Assembly (NCBI RefSeq): GCF_002994745.2
Contig: NC_037088.1
Span: 45,376,911 to 45,440,910 of the forward strand
Direction: 5' to 3'
Length of the DNA stretch: 64,000 nt
Source: Rosa chinensis
Lineage: Eukaryota > Streptophyta > Magnoliopsida > Rosales > Rosaceae
The notes under the pieces: model-generated
Database searches by the model: none
What the model saw: the letters and a program-made list of their open reading frames with translations, nothing else
What the model was told of the DNA's origin: nothing
Program-made: the position numbers and the translations under genes
In this document: piece by piece, positions 23,290 through 34,789 of the stretch
How the letters are laid out: every line of letters begins with the position of its first letter
Numbering within the stretch: position 1 is the stretch's first letter

Positions 23290-24818
23290 ATTTGCACCAA
23301 AAAAAAAAAACAAAACTGAAAAATGAGAAGAAATACTAGCCAAAAATAAAAATAAAAATGAAAACGCACTTTGTGTTGCTGAAGCTGGAACCAGAGACAC
23401 CAAACTACGTCAGAGTCGGGGTGCAATTAGGGAAATCAACATGTTTGTTTTTATGTATAATATACATCATGTAAAAAGTTTTACATGATCAGAGGCCTCC
23501 TGGCATCGGAGGCGTGGTGCAGCTGCACCGCCCCAGGTATAAGCAGTGTTGTGTCGTTGAAAAACTATAAGCTTTGAATGCGTTGACAACCAGTAGCAGG
23601 ATCTACTTTGTTTCGACTTTGATCGTTAGATTCTCCTGATATTTTTGCACTTGGTAACAGCACTTCTATGTCTTCTCATGATATGACTAATTACTTGCCA
23701 AATGATTCAACAACTTGATTGTAAGCCGGGAATCTCCCTTTTCTTTATCCCCAAGTTTTGTTGTCAAGATTATATGACCAAATAATGATTGATCCAAGGC
23801 GCTATGCATTAACAGACATTGCCGATTCTTGCCCTTCAAGGATTTGCTTCTACAGTGATATCTTCAATAACAGTCATATTGTCACTTGCAGGTCAGGCAT
23901 GCACATCTACCAAAATTGCCTTAAAATAGCTTGATCCCAAGTAGGTTTTATTTAACCTCTCAAAATATAAGCGAGTACTTAGTCACCAGAACTTTGGTTC
24001 GTTGAGTGAACAATTAGTTTTTGGCCTCCGCTTAATTTGCTGCTGCCCGGAGCTTCCAACTTCATCAAGATAATTGACGACAACTTCTCTTCTCCATTGC
24101 GCATTAGAAAAATAATGTTGGCTCTGCCCCATGTATTAGGTGATTCATTTAATCCCCTGGGGCTATGCAGGGCCTTATCTTCTCTACTTTTCATAGTCGG
24201 GAACATTGATCTCCAGCAATATAGAAGGCTCAACATGATCCCGTAAAATACAACCACCTCCGTTGGGTGTTGTAGCACTTTTCGGTGTGAAAGTTGGTAA
24301 ATATATGGTCTAATTGCTATGTTAAAAGGAAAATTAAGAAATCATTTATGCAGATTATATACCAAATAGAATGCATAGATCTAAACAATGCAAAACAAAT
24401 AAAAGTTAGAAAAACCTTAAACAATATGGTCGAGTCTAGAACTTGGTTCTATGTCCTTAAGACGAAATTGCCTCATCATCGGTGTTTAAAGGTTTTAATG
24501 GCAAACGTCTCTTAGGATACAATGACCTTCTTCTTGTGGTATTAGCACTCCAAACATCAAGAACAGTGGACTTAGATTGTGTATGAACTCTTTCTTGAAA
24601 AGACTCAATTGATCTAGGAAAAACTCATATGTAATGGAAGAAAGATGAATTCAAGAAGTTATTTTCTGAATATGGTGTAGCAAGTGTTTTATAGATGTAA
24701 GGTAATTTTTAGAGGAGAGATGACTTTTCACCAAAAGTAATCTTTTGTGATCAGTCATGACTTCTCATTGCATAGTCATTTATATTTATCCAATTTCACA
24801 TATTTTCACTATATTATT
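23290..24818. other. Unassigned sequence
   Basis: No gene or complete transposon could be supported. Short open frames on both strands lack family motifs. Confidence 0.4.
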
Positions 24819-25684
24819 TAGAGGTGGCAAACAGGCCACTAAGCACGAGCACGGCAAGGGCCCGGCACGCTTAAAAGCGGCCCGACAAGACCCGAGCACG
24901 TTAGAATAACGGGTCGGGCTGGGCCTAAGAATATTGGCCCATTGGCCCGGCCCGGCCCGAGCCAGTAATGGACCCGGCATGGTAGGAGCACGACATATTG
25001 TGGGCCGGCCCGTTACAAACACAAAATTTCATTTTGTTTTTAAAAATATTAAAAAACTACAATGATGAGATTTGAATATGAGAACTTTTTATTTAAAATC
25101 TCATGACAATTCCACCAATGCTTTCTTTTATATTGTCAAAATAATGAAACAAAACATCATATCCTTGTTTTGACATAAGTATTTTTTCTAAATATTAAAT
25201 ATATGTTTATTAATAAAGACTAATCTCATAATAATACAACTATAGAATGAATGAAAGAATAATAGATACTAAATCTTCATTATATTAATAAAGATTAATC
25301 TCGCAATAATATACTAAAAACAATATATTTTGAGTTTTTTCTTTCTTTCTTTCTTATAGTGGAATATGAAAAATTATTAGAAATCTAATCTTAAAAAGCT
25401 AAGATTAAGAAAAACGTTGTAGAACTTAATTTATTTTAATTTTCTAAATAGTTAAATAAAATTAATTTTTATTTGTTCAAATTAAGATTTTAAAATGGTG
25501 CTTTATAGTGGGTAGGCATGAGCACGGCCCGTTATTGACCCGGCACGTGCACGGCCCGGCTTAATGTTTAAGTAAATGGGCCGGCACGAGCCCGGCACGA
25601 TAATAAATGGGTAGGCCCAAGCACGACACGAAGCACAACTAAGCCCGCTTAAAATGGACTGGATCGGTCCGTTTGCCACCTCTA
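24819..25684. mobile_element. hAT MITE, family A, copy 2 (866 bp, inverted)
   Basis: Ends TAGAGGTGGCAAAC and GTTTGCCACCTCTA, with a perfect 8-bp duplication ATATTATT at 24811-24818 and 25685-25692. The interior is the reverse complement of the copy at 10733-11644; for example the words around CAAGGATATAATG and its complement sit at matching distances. No transposase. Confidence 0.93.
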
Positions 25685-25692
25685 ATATTATT

Positions 25693-26091
25693 CATCCACA
25701 AATTATAGAAAATAAAATATTTAATATTAAAATTTCCAACAAGGCCAACCTGGCTCCGTACATTTGCTTCCTGCGAGCCACTTTATTGCCGTCTCTCTTT
25801 TCAACCCATTTGTAGGCATTTAGTGTTTGTTGCCACTTGCCACTTGCCACTGTTGGAATCTTGCATTGAAGAACTTTAAGCCCAAAGAATTATGATTTAA
25901 ACCTGCGAAACTTAATCAAGGCATATATTTGAGTATGAAAATGAAAATAGTCTCATAGGAACAATTTTGTAATTAATCCTTAATTTAATTTATAAAATGC
26001 ATCACAAACTAGTTGCTTTGTGCAGCGCCAGGCAAACCTTTGGCCATTACCTTGATGTGTCCAAAGAAACAACTATCAGAAAGACTATACG
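25693..26091. other. Unassigned; short CCACTTG triplet repeat
   Basis: Only a small tandem (TTGCCAC repeated near 25828-25850) stands out. Nothing coding. Confidence 0.4.
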
Positions 26092-26099
26092 CCTAGGAT

Positions 26100-26520
26100 C
26101 AGGGGCGGAACCAGGATTTTACGGTTTTGGGGGGGGGGGGGGGGTGGTTCCAAATTAAAAGCTTTTGTTCGACAACAAAAATTCTTTTCCATAGAAGAAA
26201 CAAACACAAAATTGTAGCATATGAAATTCACCATATAAGAAAAGATAAATGTTATGAAGCTCATTAAGAAATATTAAACAGAACAAAAGGAAATAAATAT
26301 TTTAAATTTGATATCATGAACATAAGATAAAAGAAAAGGAACAAATTGAAAAATATCAAACCTTAAAATTTGAACAAAAACTCTTTTTGGTATATTATTG
26401 GGGGTGGGGATGGGGGTCGGTTTACAGATTAATTGAGACAGCAAACTATGATCAAGGTAACATAGGTTAGGAAGCTGGGGGTTCGGGACCCTCCCGGACC
26501 TGATTGTAAATCCGCCACTG
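26100..26520. mobile_element. hAT MITE, family C (421 bp)
   Basis: Ends CAGGGGCGGA and TCCGCCACTG, flanked by a perfect 8-bp duplication CCTAGGAT at 26092-26099 and 26521-26528. A run of 16 G (26129-26144) lies near the left end. No coding capacity. A tail of a related element (CACCACTACC end, near 28400-28450) may be a second, broken copy. Confidence 0.88.
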
Positions 26521-26528
26521 CCTAGGAT

Positions 26529-27550
26529 GAATTTTGTTACATCAACAGCCATCCAACTGCAAATTTTCTAGGTTCTTACTCTTAATTGATATTTGCGGCT
26601 CAGTCTATTTCATGTAGTTGTACTGATAGCCTCAAGGTATGCTACTTTCAATTTCGGAATAATTCCCAGAACAAGGCTAGGCTTTGCTTTATCATCACTT
26701 CTTAATGGCATCATATATCTGGAAACAAGTTTGCTTAATTAGCAGCAGCATTGTTAAGCTTCGCAGACGAATATTTATGCTATGCAGATAATACTCGTCA
26801 TTTGTCGGCAGATTTGTTTTGCACCATACCTTCATGACTCGAAAAAATAATGCTTTCCACTGCACTGTCTTCTTCACAGGCTTCATGCTGCCCCACAGCA
26901 TGAACTAAATCAAAACCACACACCTTGACCTCTATGAATTTCAACAGACCTGTAGTCTTATTTCTCGCTGCTTACTTTCCAGCAAACTACCCGAGAACTT
27001 TAACACCAGCTCTCCAGTACTCTCTTAATGCAGGACATATTCACAAGGCCCCTCTTGATAACAAAGCTAGCATCCATTTCAATTGGAGAAGCAAAACTAA
27101 CTGTTTTTGATTTCTGATTCTCGAGATGCCAGCCCCTTTGTTGATGCTGGATGGTATAATGCTTGTCAATCTCGAAAGCATGTCGCCACACTTACTTCAT
27201 GTTGTAGCAGCCATCACGTAGACTACTTGACAGCTATATTAAATTCTTGTAATTTCACAAATAGTAATGACGCAAGGCAATACACTTTGTTTACCTAGAA
27301 TGTCTAGGAGAAGTTTAATGTTGGCATGCCAATTCTTATTGTAGAGATCGCTGTAGAATTGTTGAGCTTACCTGGGATATATTATGCCTCGCAGATTAGC
27401 AGTCCGTCTCTGCCTTGATTTCTTCATGATCACATGGCTTTGTCTCCAAGTTGTTCAATATCCTGTACAAACCATCAAAAGTAAAAGTAGCATGGCAATA
27501 AAAGTCGTCTCTACTCTCTATGTTTGTATTATTCTTAAAGACTATATCTT
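26529..27550. other. Unassigned sequence
   Basis: Open frames on both strands are short and show no recognised family. Possibly upstream debris of the LINE fragment that follows. Confidence 0.35.
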
Positions 27551-27559
27551 TGTTGGCTT

Positions 27560-27826
27560 CAGTGAGGGAATGGAAAACTATTTGGTTGAAGGTTTACTTG
27601 GCTATGGTGCTCACTTTTACTCATTCTCCTCACCTTGTTCCTTGGAAGCTTTGTTTAGAATGGTTTAATTGTTTACATTGTTCCGAATGCATTTCTAGAA
27701 GGTGGTAATCAAGCGGCGGATACTTCAGCTTATTATGGTTTGTCTTCTGATGAGCTGGTTTGGTGAGATGTGATCCCTTCATTCATTCTTGAATATTGTT
27801 GACGGGATAGCCTTGGTCTTCCCAAC
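27560..27826 (+). pseudogene. LINE (L1-type) RNase H fragment
   Basis: The translated segment reads LVPWKL.LEWFNCLH and, in another frame, GNQAAD..YYGLSSDELVW followed by SLGLPNFRYR. This is the tail of plant LINE RNase H domains, where a VPREGNQ-type motif and LG(L)PQYRF occur. At least two stops (for example a TGA after LVW near 27764) and a frameshift are present. A T-run follows at 27846-27858. Inactive remnant. Confidence 0.7.
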
Positions 27827-27979
27827 TTTAGATACCGATGATCTGTTTCATGTTTTTTTTTTTTTGAAAAGGCCTGTTGGTTTAGATAAAGGGTTTTTTT
27901 TTTCCGTTTCTTGAGCTTTGGATCACTCTACTTTGCATATAAACGTAAAAGCTATTTATTTGGACAAAAATTAGTTGCT

Positions 27980-28283
27980 TGTGTAAGCTGTATGAGATGA
28001 GTCAGCAGGTAAGTCAACAAATGAACAAGGAAGAGAAGTCAACCAAACCATCTCCAGCCCGAGCCACGTGTCATACGCTAATTGATCAGCTAGAAAATAT
28101 TGTTAGAGAAATTAGTTAGGGTTAAGCACAATTAGTTACAATCTGTCCTATATAATACTCATGTAATAAGCTGTCCGATCTCAAGCTTATCAATCCAGTA
28201 TCATCATCTTCTTCATTCTCTCATCCTCTGATATTTACTCTCTCTTTCTGCTCTTCTTCAAAACCTTAGCCCTGATTTCAACA
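27980..28283 (+). repeat. LTR of a truncated retrotransposon
   Basis: Runs from a TGTGTAAGC start to a TTTCAACA end, has a TATA box (CTATATAATA) near 28149, a polyadenylation-rich TC tail, and is followed by TTTGGTGCC as a primer-binding-like site. No second LTR or coding part is found. Start position approximate. Confidence 0.5.
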
Positions 28284-28489
28284 TTTGGTGCCATATTTGA
28301 ATGACCAATACCTAGCTATTAGGGGAGCCAAATAAGGATAATTTTGACAATCCACTAATATAACATATTAATTGCAACTTATATTAATAGCTTTGTTTTT
28401 TTATAATTCAGGGGGTGCCAAGGCCACTGTGGCCCATAAGGAAGCTACACCACTACCGCCAGCGCTGCCTCAGGGCCGGCTAAGATCAG

Positions 28490-29140
28490 GTTTCTGCTTA
28501 TCAATTATCATCACATGAATTTGCAGCAACTTTATATACTTATTAACAGATGATTTAAGTATTACTGTGGTAGATATTACTGTGGTAGATAACTCCAGAG
28601 GTTATTCAAGCTCGAAAGCAACAATAAAAGAAAAGGATCAGTACCTGATATGAGCCGTAATATTAAACTACACTCTTGTGATCAAAGCCTCAAACAGACT
28701 GAAAATAGCAATCTCCTGGAAACAAAGGAAAATAAAAAGGGTAAAAAATAATCAATTCTTACTTTATGAATAGCATGGAGACATAAGAACAGAACACAAC
28801 AGAAATACGCTATCCATTAATTACATGTTGATCGTCAGCCTCCTTGATTTTCCTCCCACAGAAATACAGAATCTACTTTCCTCCCACAGCAGCAACTACT
28901 TCTTCTATTCTATAGAAGAAGTAGTTGCTGCTGTGGAATGGAAAATCAAAATCAAACCAGAAAAAGATCCGTATCACGTATTTCAGGTAATCTAACTATC
29001 GAGCTGAGGAGGAGTGATAAATAAGTGATTCAGAGGGTGGGTTTTGAGTTGTAGTTTTAGTTTGAGGGTTTTGAGAACTTGCTCAGAATATAAGCACGAA
29101 AACTGGGATTCATGAGAGCCGAACGGTCAGAGAATCATTT
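28490..29140 (-). pseudogene. Decayed duplicate of the kinase gene 5' part
   Basis: The segment aligns by eye to the kinase gene around 21660-22200. Shared intron words (ATCATCA.ATGAATTTGCAGCAACTTTATATACT) and exon 3 with its AATCTCCTGG acceptor region are at about 28645-28714. The degraded exon 2 and following intron (ATCAAACC.AGAAAAAGA, TATTTCA..TAATCTA.CTATC.AG) are near 28840-29010. Exon 3 here has indels and an in-frame TAG, so no kinase can be made. A hairpin replaces part of exon 2. Confidence 0.7.
28884..28936. repeat. Perfect 25-bp hairpin with 3-base loop
   Basis: Positions 28884-28908 and 28912-28936 are exact reverse complements, starting CCACAGCAGC, with loop TCT. It lies where exon 2 of the kinase duplicate should be. 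Confidence 0.95.
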
Positions 29141-29749
29141 TTTTTTTTTTTTCCTATTTTTGAGAGAATCATAGTGGGGCAATATATGCTTGTTTTTCAA
29201 CTTTAGCCAGCTGCTTTGACTTTTTCTTTCTTTTTTGCAGAGTAGTTTTTCAACTTTAGCCAACTGCTTTTACTTTTTGTCTTTTTCTTTTTTGAATATG
29301 AGTGGTACATGTTCAAAATAAAAGAAAAACATGAGTGGTTCGTACTTTTTTGTCTCGCTACTTTTAATACAACAGCTTTATTGCTGTCTTGTAACCTTTT
29401 TCTTTGTGCTTTCCATAATTTATCCTCGACAGGAATGCTTTAACCAATGCGCTAGAATATCACATTTATTTATTCATTTTTTTAATTTTAAAAAAAAATA
29501 AAGAACTGCTACGACTGTCTTCAAGTTTTGATTAATGAAACTGCCAAATACAAGAGGACATTGAGTCTAAACTCCTGATTACAATAATCATCGAGAGAAC
29601 GTCCTAATTGTGGAACTTTTTATTTACTCTTTACTAGTCTTTTATTGACTATCACAATTGTGGAACAATTTTATTTTTATTTTTAGAAGAAAAAAAAGTA
29701 GTTATATCTGTAAAATATGAGATTTTTTTTTTTAAGCAGAGTTGACTGT
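29141..29749. other. Unassigned AT-rich sequence
   Basis: T- and A-runs and a repeated phrase (TTTTTCAACTTTAGCCA near 29192 and 29246). No gene seen. Confidence 0.4.
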
Positions 29750-31850
29750 CAGTCTATTAATATCAAAATATAAATAATATTGCAAATAAAATAATTCACC
29801 TAAAAGTAGGGCTACGACAAGATTGAATCATCATTAAAGAGCAAGTTCTCACGGCCAAAAACAACCATGACGCGCCCTCACGCTCCACATTAAGACAGCC
29901 TCAAGGCACAGAGTTAATGGGCATCAGTCCTATATCGAATACCAAATAGAGCTCACTCCCTACTTCACCTATAATAAAGGTCTTTCTCTCTCTCCTTATT
30001 CATTATGCATTTATTACCTGCTTAACATTACCTTGTTAACATATATACATTGATTGACTTAGGCATCATCAGGTGACGGTGACACATCCCCTCACTATAT
30101 CAATTGAGACTTCAGACCCTTATCCGTGTTAACAAGAGCAGGTTACCTCCCTGTATCTTGAGTATTAACATTGGTATTGTTTGTGGGAACCCTTGATCTG
30201 AAGGTTACTCACTCATCACTACCATGACTAGTGGCAACGAGGAAGGTGTGGTCGACCAATCAAAGCAGCCCGCCAACCCTCAGCCAGTAAATCCAAAAAC
30301 GCCCACAATGCGTATACTAGAATTCAATATTCCACTTTACCCTGACGGTCAGCGTCAAGTTGTCACCCCTGACAACCCTCTGCTACACTCCGTGGTGGAG
30401 AACAACCCTAGCAGTAGCCGGTAGTAAATCCGAAGCTGGGATCTTGAGACCAAATTGGAGTTGGCACTGGCAGAACTACACCGTGGCAACAGAGAACATG
30501 AATAAGAGCGAAAGGAAAAGGTAGCAGCTCAAAATCAAGTGGCAGAGTTGTTAGCAAAATTCGATGAGCTAAAGAAGGCGCTAGGAGGCAGCACCCACCC
30601 CACAGAAAGAGCGCAGGACCTGATGCTGGCATTAGGGTCACGATGGTACTTTGCCACGAGTCGGCATGATACCAACAAACTAAGTATTGCAAATGGGCGT
30701 TCCACTCAACTCCTCGGAGCTGGAGGGACTTGGCATGGCACCGCGCCCAAGATTAGCCAATGAATAAGTAGTAGACTCACACCCAGCCGATAACTTCTTT
30801 AGCGTTGGACAAGCTAGGGAGATGGTTAATCAAGGGTACCGCGCCAACAAGCCCTTGTCAACAACCAGGCCTACCCCAGGCTCATCGTTGACGTAACCAC
30901 CTTAATCCTTGACAAGGTGCGAGAGTTGGAGGAGAGGCTACTGCGAAAGGAAGTAGGCACCCTAACGACAACGACCAATCTGCTATTTGCTGCACACCTT
31001 GGCCCATTCACTCACAAAATTCTATAGACAATAAGGCTAGCGTACGGCAAAAATTGCCCAAAATAACGAGCTGACAGACTTTTTCGTGCACATGGACACC
31101 TTCAAGAAGGTCACCAACAATAAAGATTTTGATGACATAACTCTGTGTCACTTGTTTAGTGAAAAGCTAGATAGCGAGGCCATGAACTGGTTCTTTGAGT
31201 GCCCGCAAAGCTCCACAGACTCGTTTGCTACCTTGTCGAACCCTTTCCTGTCGCATTTCATTCTCATGACAGAAGGCACCACAACTCCAGTTCAGAATTA
31301 AGCAAGGCCTTTAATGAGTCGTTACGCACATTTATTACAAGATGGAGAACAGTAATGTCAAGGTGTAGAGACTTCGATAAGCTCATAGAGATTGCTGCTT
31401 TCAAGCAAGGACTCCTGAAAAGCCACTTCCTTTACCATCTTAACTACAACTGCCCAAACGCAACCTATGACCACATTATGAAATGAGGAAATCTTACATG
31501 CGCATGTATAGTACAACATCTATGGCACCACACTACCACCACCACTACAAACTCCCAACAAAAGTACCCAGCCATACTTTTCCCATCAAACTACCACTAG
31601 CCATCAGCCAAACACAACCCCACTATTTATGCCACATGCGTATAGAGGTGCAAACACCGAAAATACACGGCTCAATGGCCACTCAAAGAGGCTTAAGTCC
31701 TAATTCCACAAGGTAGGCCCATGGCCCAACACATATGCTAGACTCACATTCCCAACGTTGGTAGCCCACATCTGGACCCACATGGCAAGGGAAAGGGTGA
31801 CAAGCCCTAACCTATACACTATAAATACTTGCACCTCTTCTCATTGGGCA
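29750..31850 (+). mobile_element. Gypsy-type LTR retrotransposon remnant
   Basis: An LTR end (..AGTATTAACA, 30170) is followed by a primer-binding-like site TTGGTATTGTTTGTGGGAAC (30171-30190), then gag remnants to about 31486. The LTR left edge and the pol region are not found. The tail 31490-31850 is non-coding and carries a TATAAATA at about 31821. Confidence 0.65.
30224..31486 (+). pseudogene. Gypsy gag polyprotein remnant
   Basis: Begins with an ATG at 30224 in a polar, Pro-rich frame with stops by 30424, then a Lys/Glu-rich stretch (AELLAKFDELKKAL) near 30540. The Retrotrans_gag core lies at 31086-31486 in two frames: HMDTFKKV, CHLFSEKL..AMNWFFECP, then SLRTFITRWR and FKQGLL. At least three frame breaks. 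Structural capsid protein of a retroelement; not functional. Confidence 0.7.
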
Positions 31851-32040
31851 AATCGAACCTCAACTCAACAATCCAAAGCTTCTAATCACTAAAATTGAAA
31901 ACAATCGAAGGTCATACTCACCAGTAGTACTGCAGCAATGGTTATTGATGTGAATCGAATGGATTTGATGTTAAATGAAATCGAATGGGTCGAAAGATTC
32001 GATTGATCTTCAAAGAGTTTGAGAGGCTAAGAGCCTCGCT

Positions 32041-32045
<5 letters not shown>

Positions 32046-32084
<39 letters not shown>
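32046..32084. repeat. (GA)n microsatellite
   Basis: About 19 uninterrupted GA units, just before the large inverted-repeat element. Confidence 0.9.
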
Positions 32085-32088
<4 letters not shown>

Positions 32089-32799
32089 GGGAGTGACCGA
32101 GAGAGGGACTGATGGATTAGGGTTTGGAAAGTTTTAATCTAACGGTTGTTAGTCAATATGAAATAAAACTGAAAAAAATCAACGGCTATGATTGATAATA
32201 TAAGAAATATTTAAAATAAATAAATATTATATTAAGGGCTAATTACTATTTAGTACCCTGTGGCTTGAGTCCAACATCGATTCAGTCCCTCAAATTTCAA
32301 TTTCATCAAAAACATCCCTGCATTACCAAATCTCATCTAATAGGTCCTTCCGTCAATAATCTGTCAGTTGGAGCCGTTAACTCGCTGACGAGGCATGCCA
32401 TGTCAAATCATGTGGGCCCCACCTATCAACAAAAATATCAAAATTGCCCCTGCCTCTCTCCCAGCTCCAGAGGAACTTGGTTGGCCCCTGCCCAGGCCCA
32501 GGCCACAGTGAGAGAACACCACCTCTTCTGCAATGGCCGCCCCTCCGTCTCCGACCTCCGACTAGCCCAAGACTCCAAACTTTCTCTACGCCTCCACCTC
32601 CAGTCTCACACCATCAAACCCAGTTCACCAATAACATTAAACTCCAACATAGACAAAAAAGGACTAAAAATTTTCAACAAAATTGACCACCTAGAATCAA
32701 ATTGAATTAAAAGAAGAACAGAAACTGAGACTTGCATCAAACACAATGAAGGCGATCTCCCAAGGATAAAACAATATCTCTCTCTCTCGCTCTCTGATC

Positions 32800-33120
32800 A
32801 TGAGTGCCCACTCGTGGAAGACGACGTCGAATTCACCGGAGGAGGAGGCCATGTCTGTGGCGGCGGCAGCGTTATCTTCATCAAAGGAGGAAGAGGTGGA
32901 GGACACTGATGAAACTCAGACCACCATCTCATTGTCGTCGTCGTCCTCTGCGGAGAACAGGCAAAATCTTCGGTTTCATGCGAAGCTAAACCAAGTCCGT
33001 CTATTCCAGAAGGCCTTGAGACCCCTGTTTCAGACTGCCTACACCGACCGAGAATACCCGGACGACATATTCCTCACCGGACACATCCGCGACGCCGGCC
33101 ACTTCTGCATATCACCATGA
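32800..33120 (+). CDS. Hypothetical ORF inside the inverted-repeat element
   Basis: A 106-codon frame from ATG 32800 is acidic and Ser-rich at first (a poly-Ser run near residue 50), then more ordered (NLRFHAKLNQVRLFQKAL). I do not recognise it. Its GC content is higher than the arms around it, which fits captured host DNA. The frame shifted by one after 33120 stays open for some way (HELKGPTFPILVPFHIISKA), so a longer captured coding piece may be broken here. Whether it is expressed is unknown. Confidence 0.35.
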   Translation: MSAHSWKTTSNSPEEEAMSVAAAALSSSKEEEVEDTDETQTTISLSSSSSAENRQNLRFHAKLNQVRLFQKALRPLFQTAYTDREYPDDIFLTGHIRDAGHFCISP

Positions 33121-33411
33121 GCTCAAGGGCCCCACTTTCCCCATATTGGTCCCTTTCCACATAATCTCAAAGGCCAACTTATTCTCCCCTGCACCACCCT
33201 TGTCCTCCTCCTTCTGCCTCACTAGATCTCACCCCTCCAGTCGCACCACCAGCCTCACCTTGTACTTCCTTGTATTCAGCGGCGGCCGTTCATCATCTTC
33301 ACCACCATTCCGATTCAATTGAATCAATTCAAAAAAACCCAACCTAAATTTGGTCTGAAGATTTGGTTTTGATTTGAGAAGGAGGCCGTTATTTCGGGCA
33401 TTTAGAGAAAG

Positions 33412-33416
33412 ACACT

Positions 33417-33447
<31 letters not shown>
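33412..33447. repeat. (GA)n microsatellite
   Basis: GA run directly inside the right arm of the inverted-repeat element. Confidence 0.85.
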
Positions 33448-33699
33448 CAGTGTGTGGGTGTGGGATCTAGGATAGAGGCAGGGGCAATTTTGACATTTTG
33501 CTTGATAGGTAGGGCCCACATGATCTGACATGGCATGCCTCGTCAGCGAGTTAACCGCTCCAATTGACGGATTATTGACGAAAGGACCTATTAGATGAGA
33601 TTTGGTAATGCATGGGTGTTTTTGTTGAAATTGAAAGTTGAGGGACTGAATCGATGTTGGACTCAAACCACAGGGTACTAAACAGTAATTAGCTCTTAT

Positions 33700-33890
33700 A
33701 TTAAATATGTGGTACGGTACGGTATACTGTATTTCTGTACAATTCAAAACCAATATCGTACCAGTTATGTCATCTTGGTTCGGTTCTACCGTACTGCAAC
33801 TTTGGCTACCGAAACTATCGGTTGCCGACAAACTTAGTTCGGGACAGACTCGGTTGGCTGGTTTGTCTCGGTTGATTTTGGCAGCCCTAG
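33700..33890. mobile_element. Partial MITE-like end (GGCAGCCCTAG)
   Basis: A stretch rich in CGGT/TACCG words ends in TTTTGGCAGCCCTAG, resembling one end of a hAT MITE. The other end was not found. Confidence 0.35.
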
Positions 33891-34620
33891 TTGACACCTT
33901 GAGAAACCTAGACTGAGAAGCCAATAGTAATTTTTATTTGTTGCTGAATATGTTAGGCATGAAGTCTCTTCAAAAGCACTATTTATAGTCCTCCTAATTC
34001 AAGATATATATGTGGATGTATTCTTTTTTCTTCTTATAGAGTTACCATGTAAAATGCTTGAATACAATAGTTGAGAGGTTGATTTTTTTAGCAGCTAAGG
34101 CTTTTGTTTTGTTCTGTTCTCAAATATTTGTTAGAAGTTTACAAACCCTGCTCAATTTTGTGCTTTTCCAATTTGATTTTCACATGAAAACGGTTTGTCT
34201 ATCAAAATAGAAAAGAAGACCAACATTTACCGGAAAAAAAAAATAACAAAAAGACTAATGAAAAACAAAAGAGTATGAATTTGATTATGAAAAGTAAAAG
34301 CTACATAAAGAAGAAATTATTATAAGAAGGAATAAATTATGAAAAGTAAAGTCTACATGAAGTAGGAAATGACAAACAAAGGCAGAGATAGAGACTAACT
34401 TGAACTCGTCACATTTCAAGAAAAAAAAAAGAAGCTCAAATAGTCAAATAAATGAAAACATTAAGACCAAAAATAAAACAATAGTCAACCATAATTTTGT
34501 AAAGGGTTCTTGATCCAAAGCACCAAAATTGATCAAAATTATCTCATTTACCCCGCAACAAATTTTTATTCTCACTAACCCAATTTAAAACAAAATGACA
34601 ATTTTGCCCTAAGCTAATTA
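33891..34620. other. Unassigned AT-rich sequence
   Basis: No coding or paired repeat structure supported. Confidence 0.4.
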
Positions 34621-34677
34621 ATGAATTTACACCATGTCATCGACCCAAACTGCATACGCGGTCTCTCTCACCTGAGT

Positions 34678-34680
<3 letters not shown>

Positions 34681-34774
<94 letters not shown>
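34681..34774. repeat. (CT)47 microsatellite
   Basis: 94 uninterrupted bases of CT, the longest simple repeat in the window. Confidence 0.98.
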
Positions 34775-34775
<1 letters not shown>

Positions 34776-34789
34776 ACTCGGTCACCACA

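Larger units (their letters stand above)
32233..33698. mobile_element. 1.47-kb element with 225-bp terminal inverted repeats (Mutator-like)
   Basis: The left arm (32233-32457) and right arm (about 33475-33698) are long inverted repeats, from TAAGGGCTAATTAC to the complement of TAAGAGCTAATTAC. They share TAGTACCCTGTGG and CCAACATCGATTCAGTCCCT. Flanks TATTATAT and TATTAAAT match at 7 of 8 in AT-rich DNA, so the duplication is not firm. Long arms and a unique GC-rich interior fit a Pack-MULE. Confidence 0.75.
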
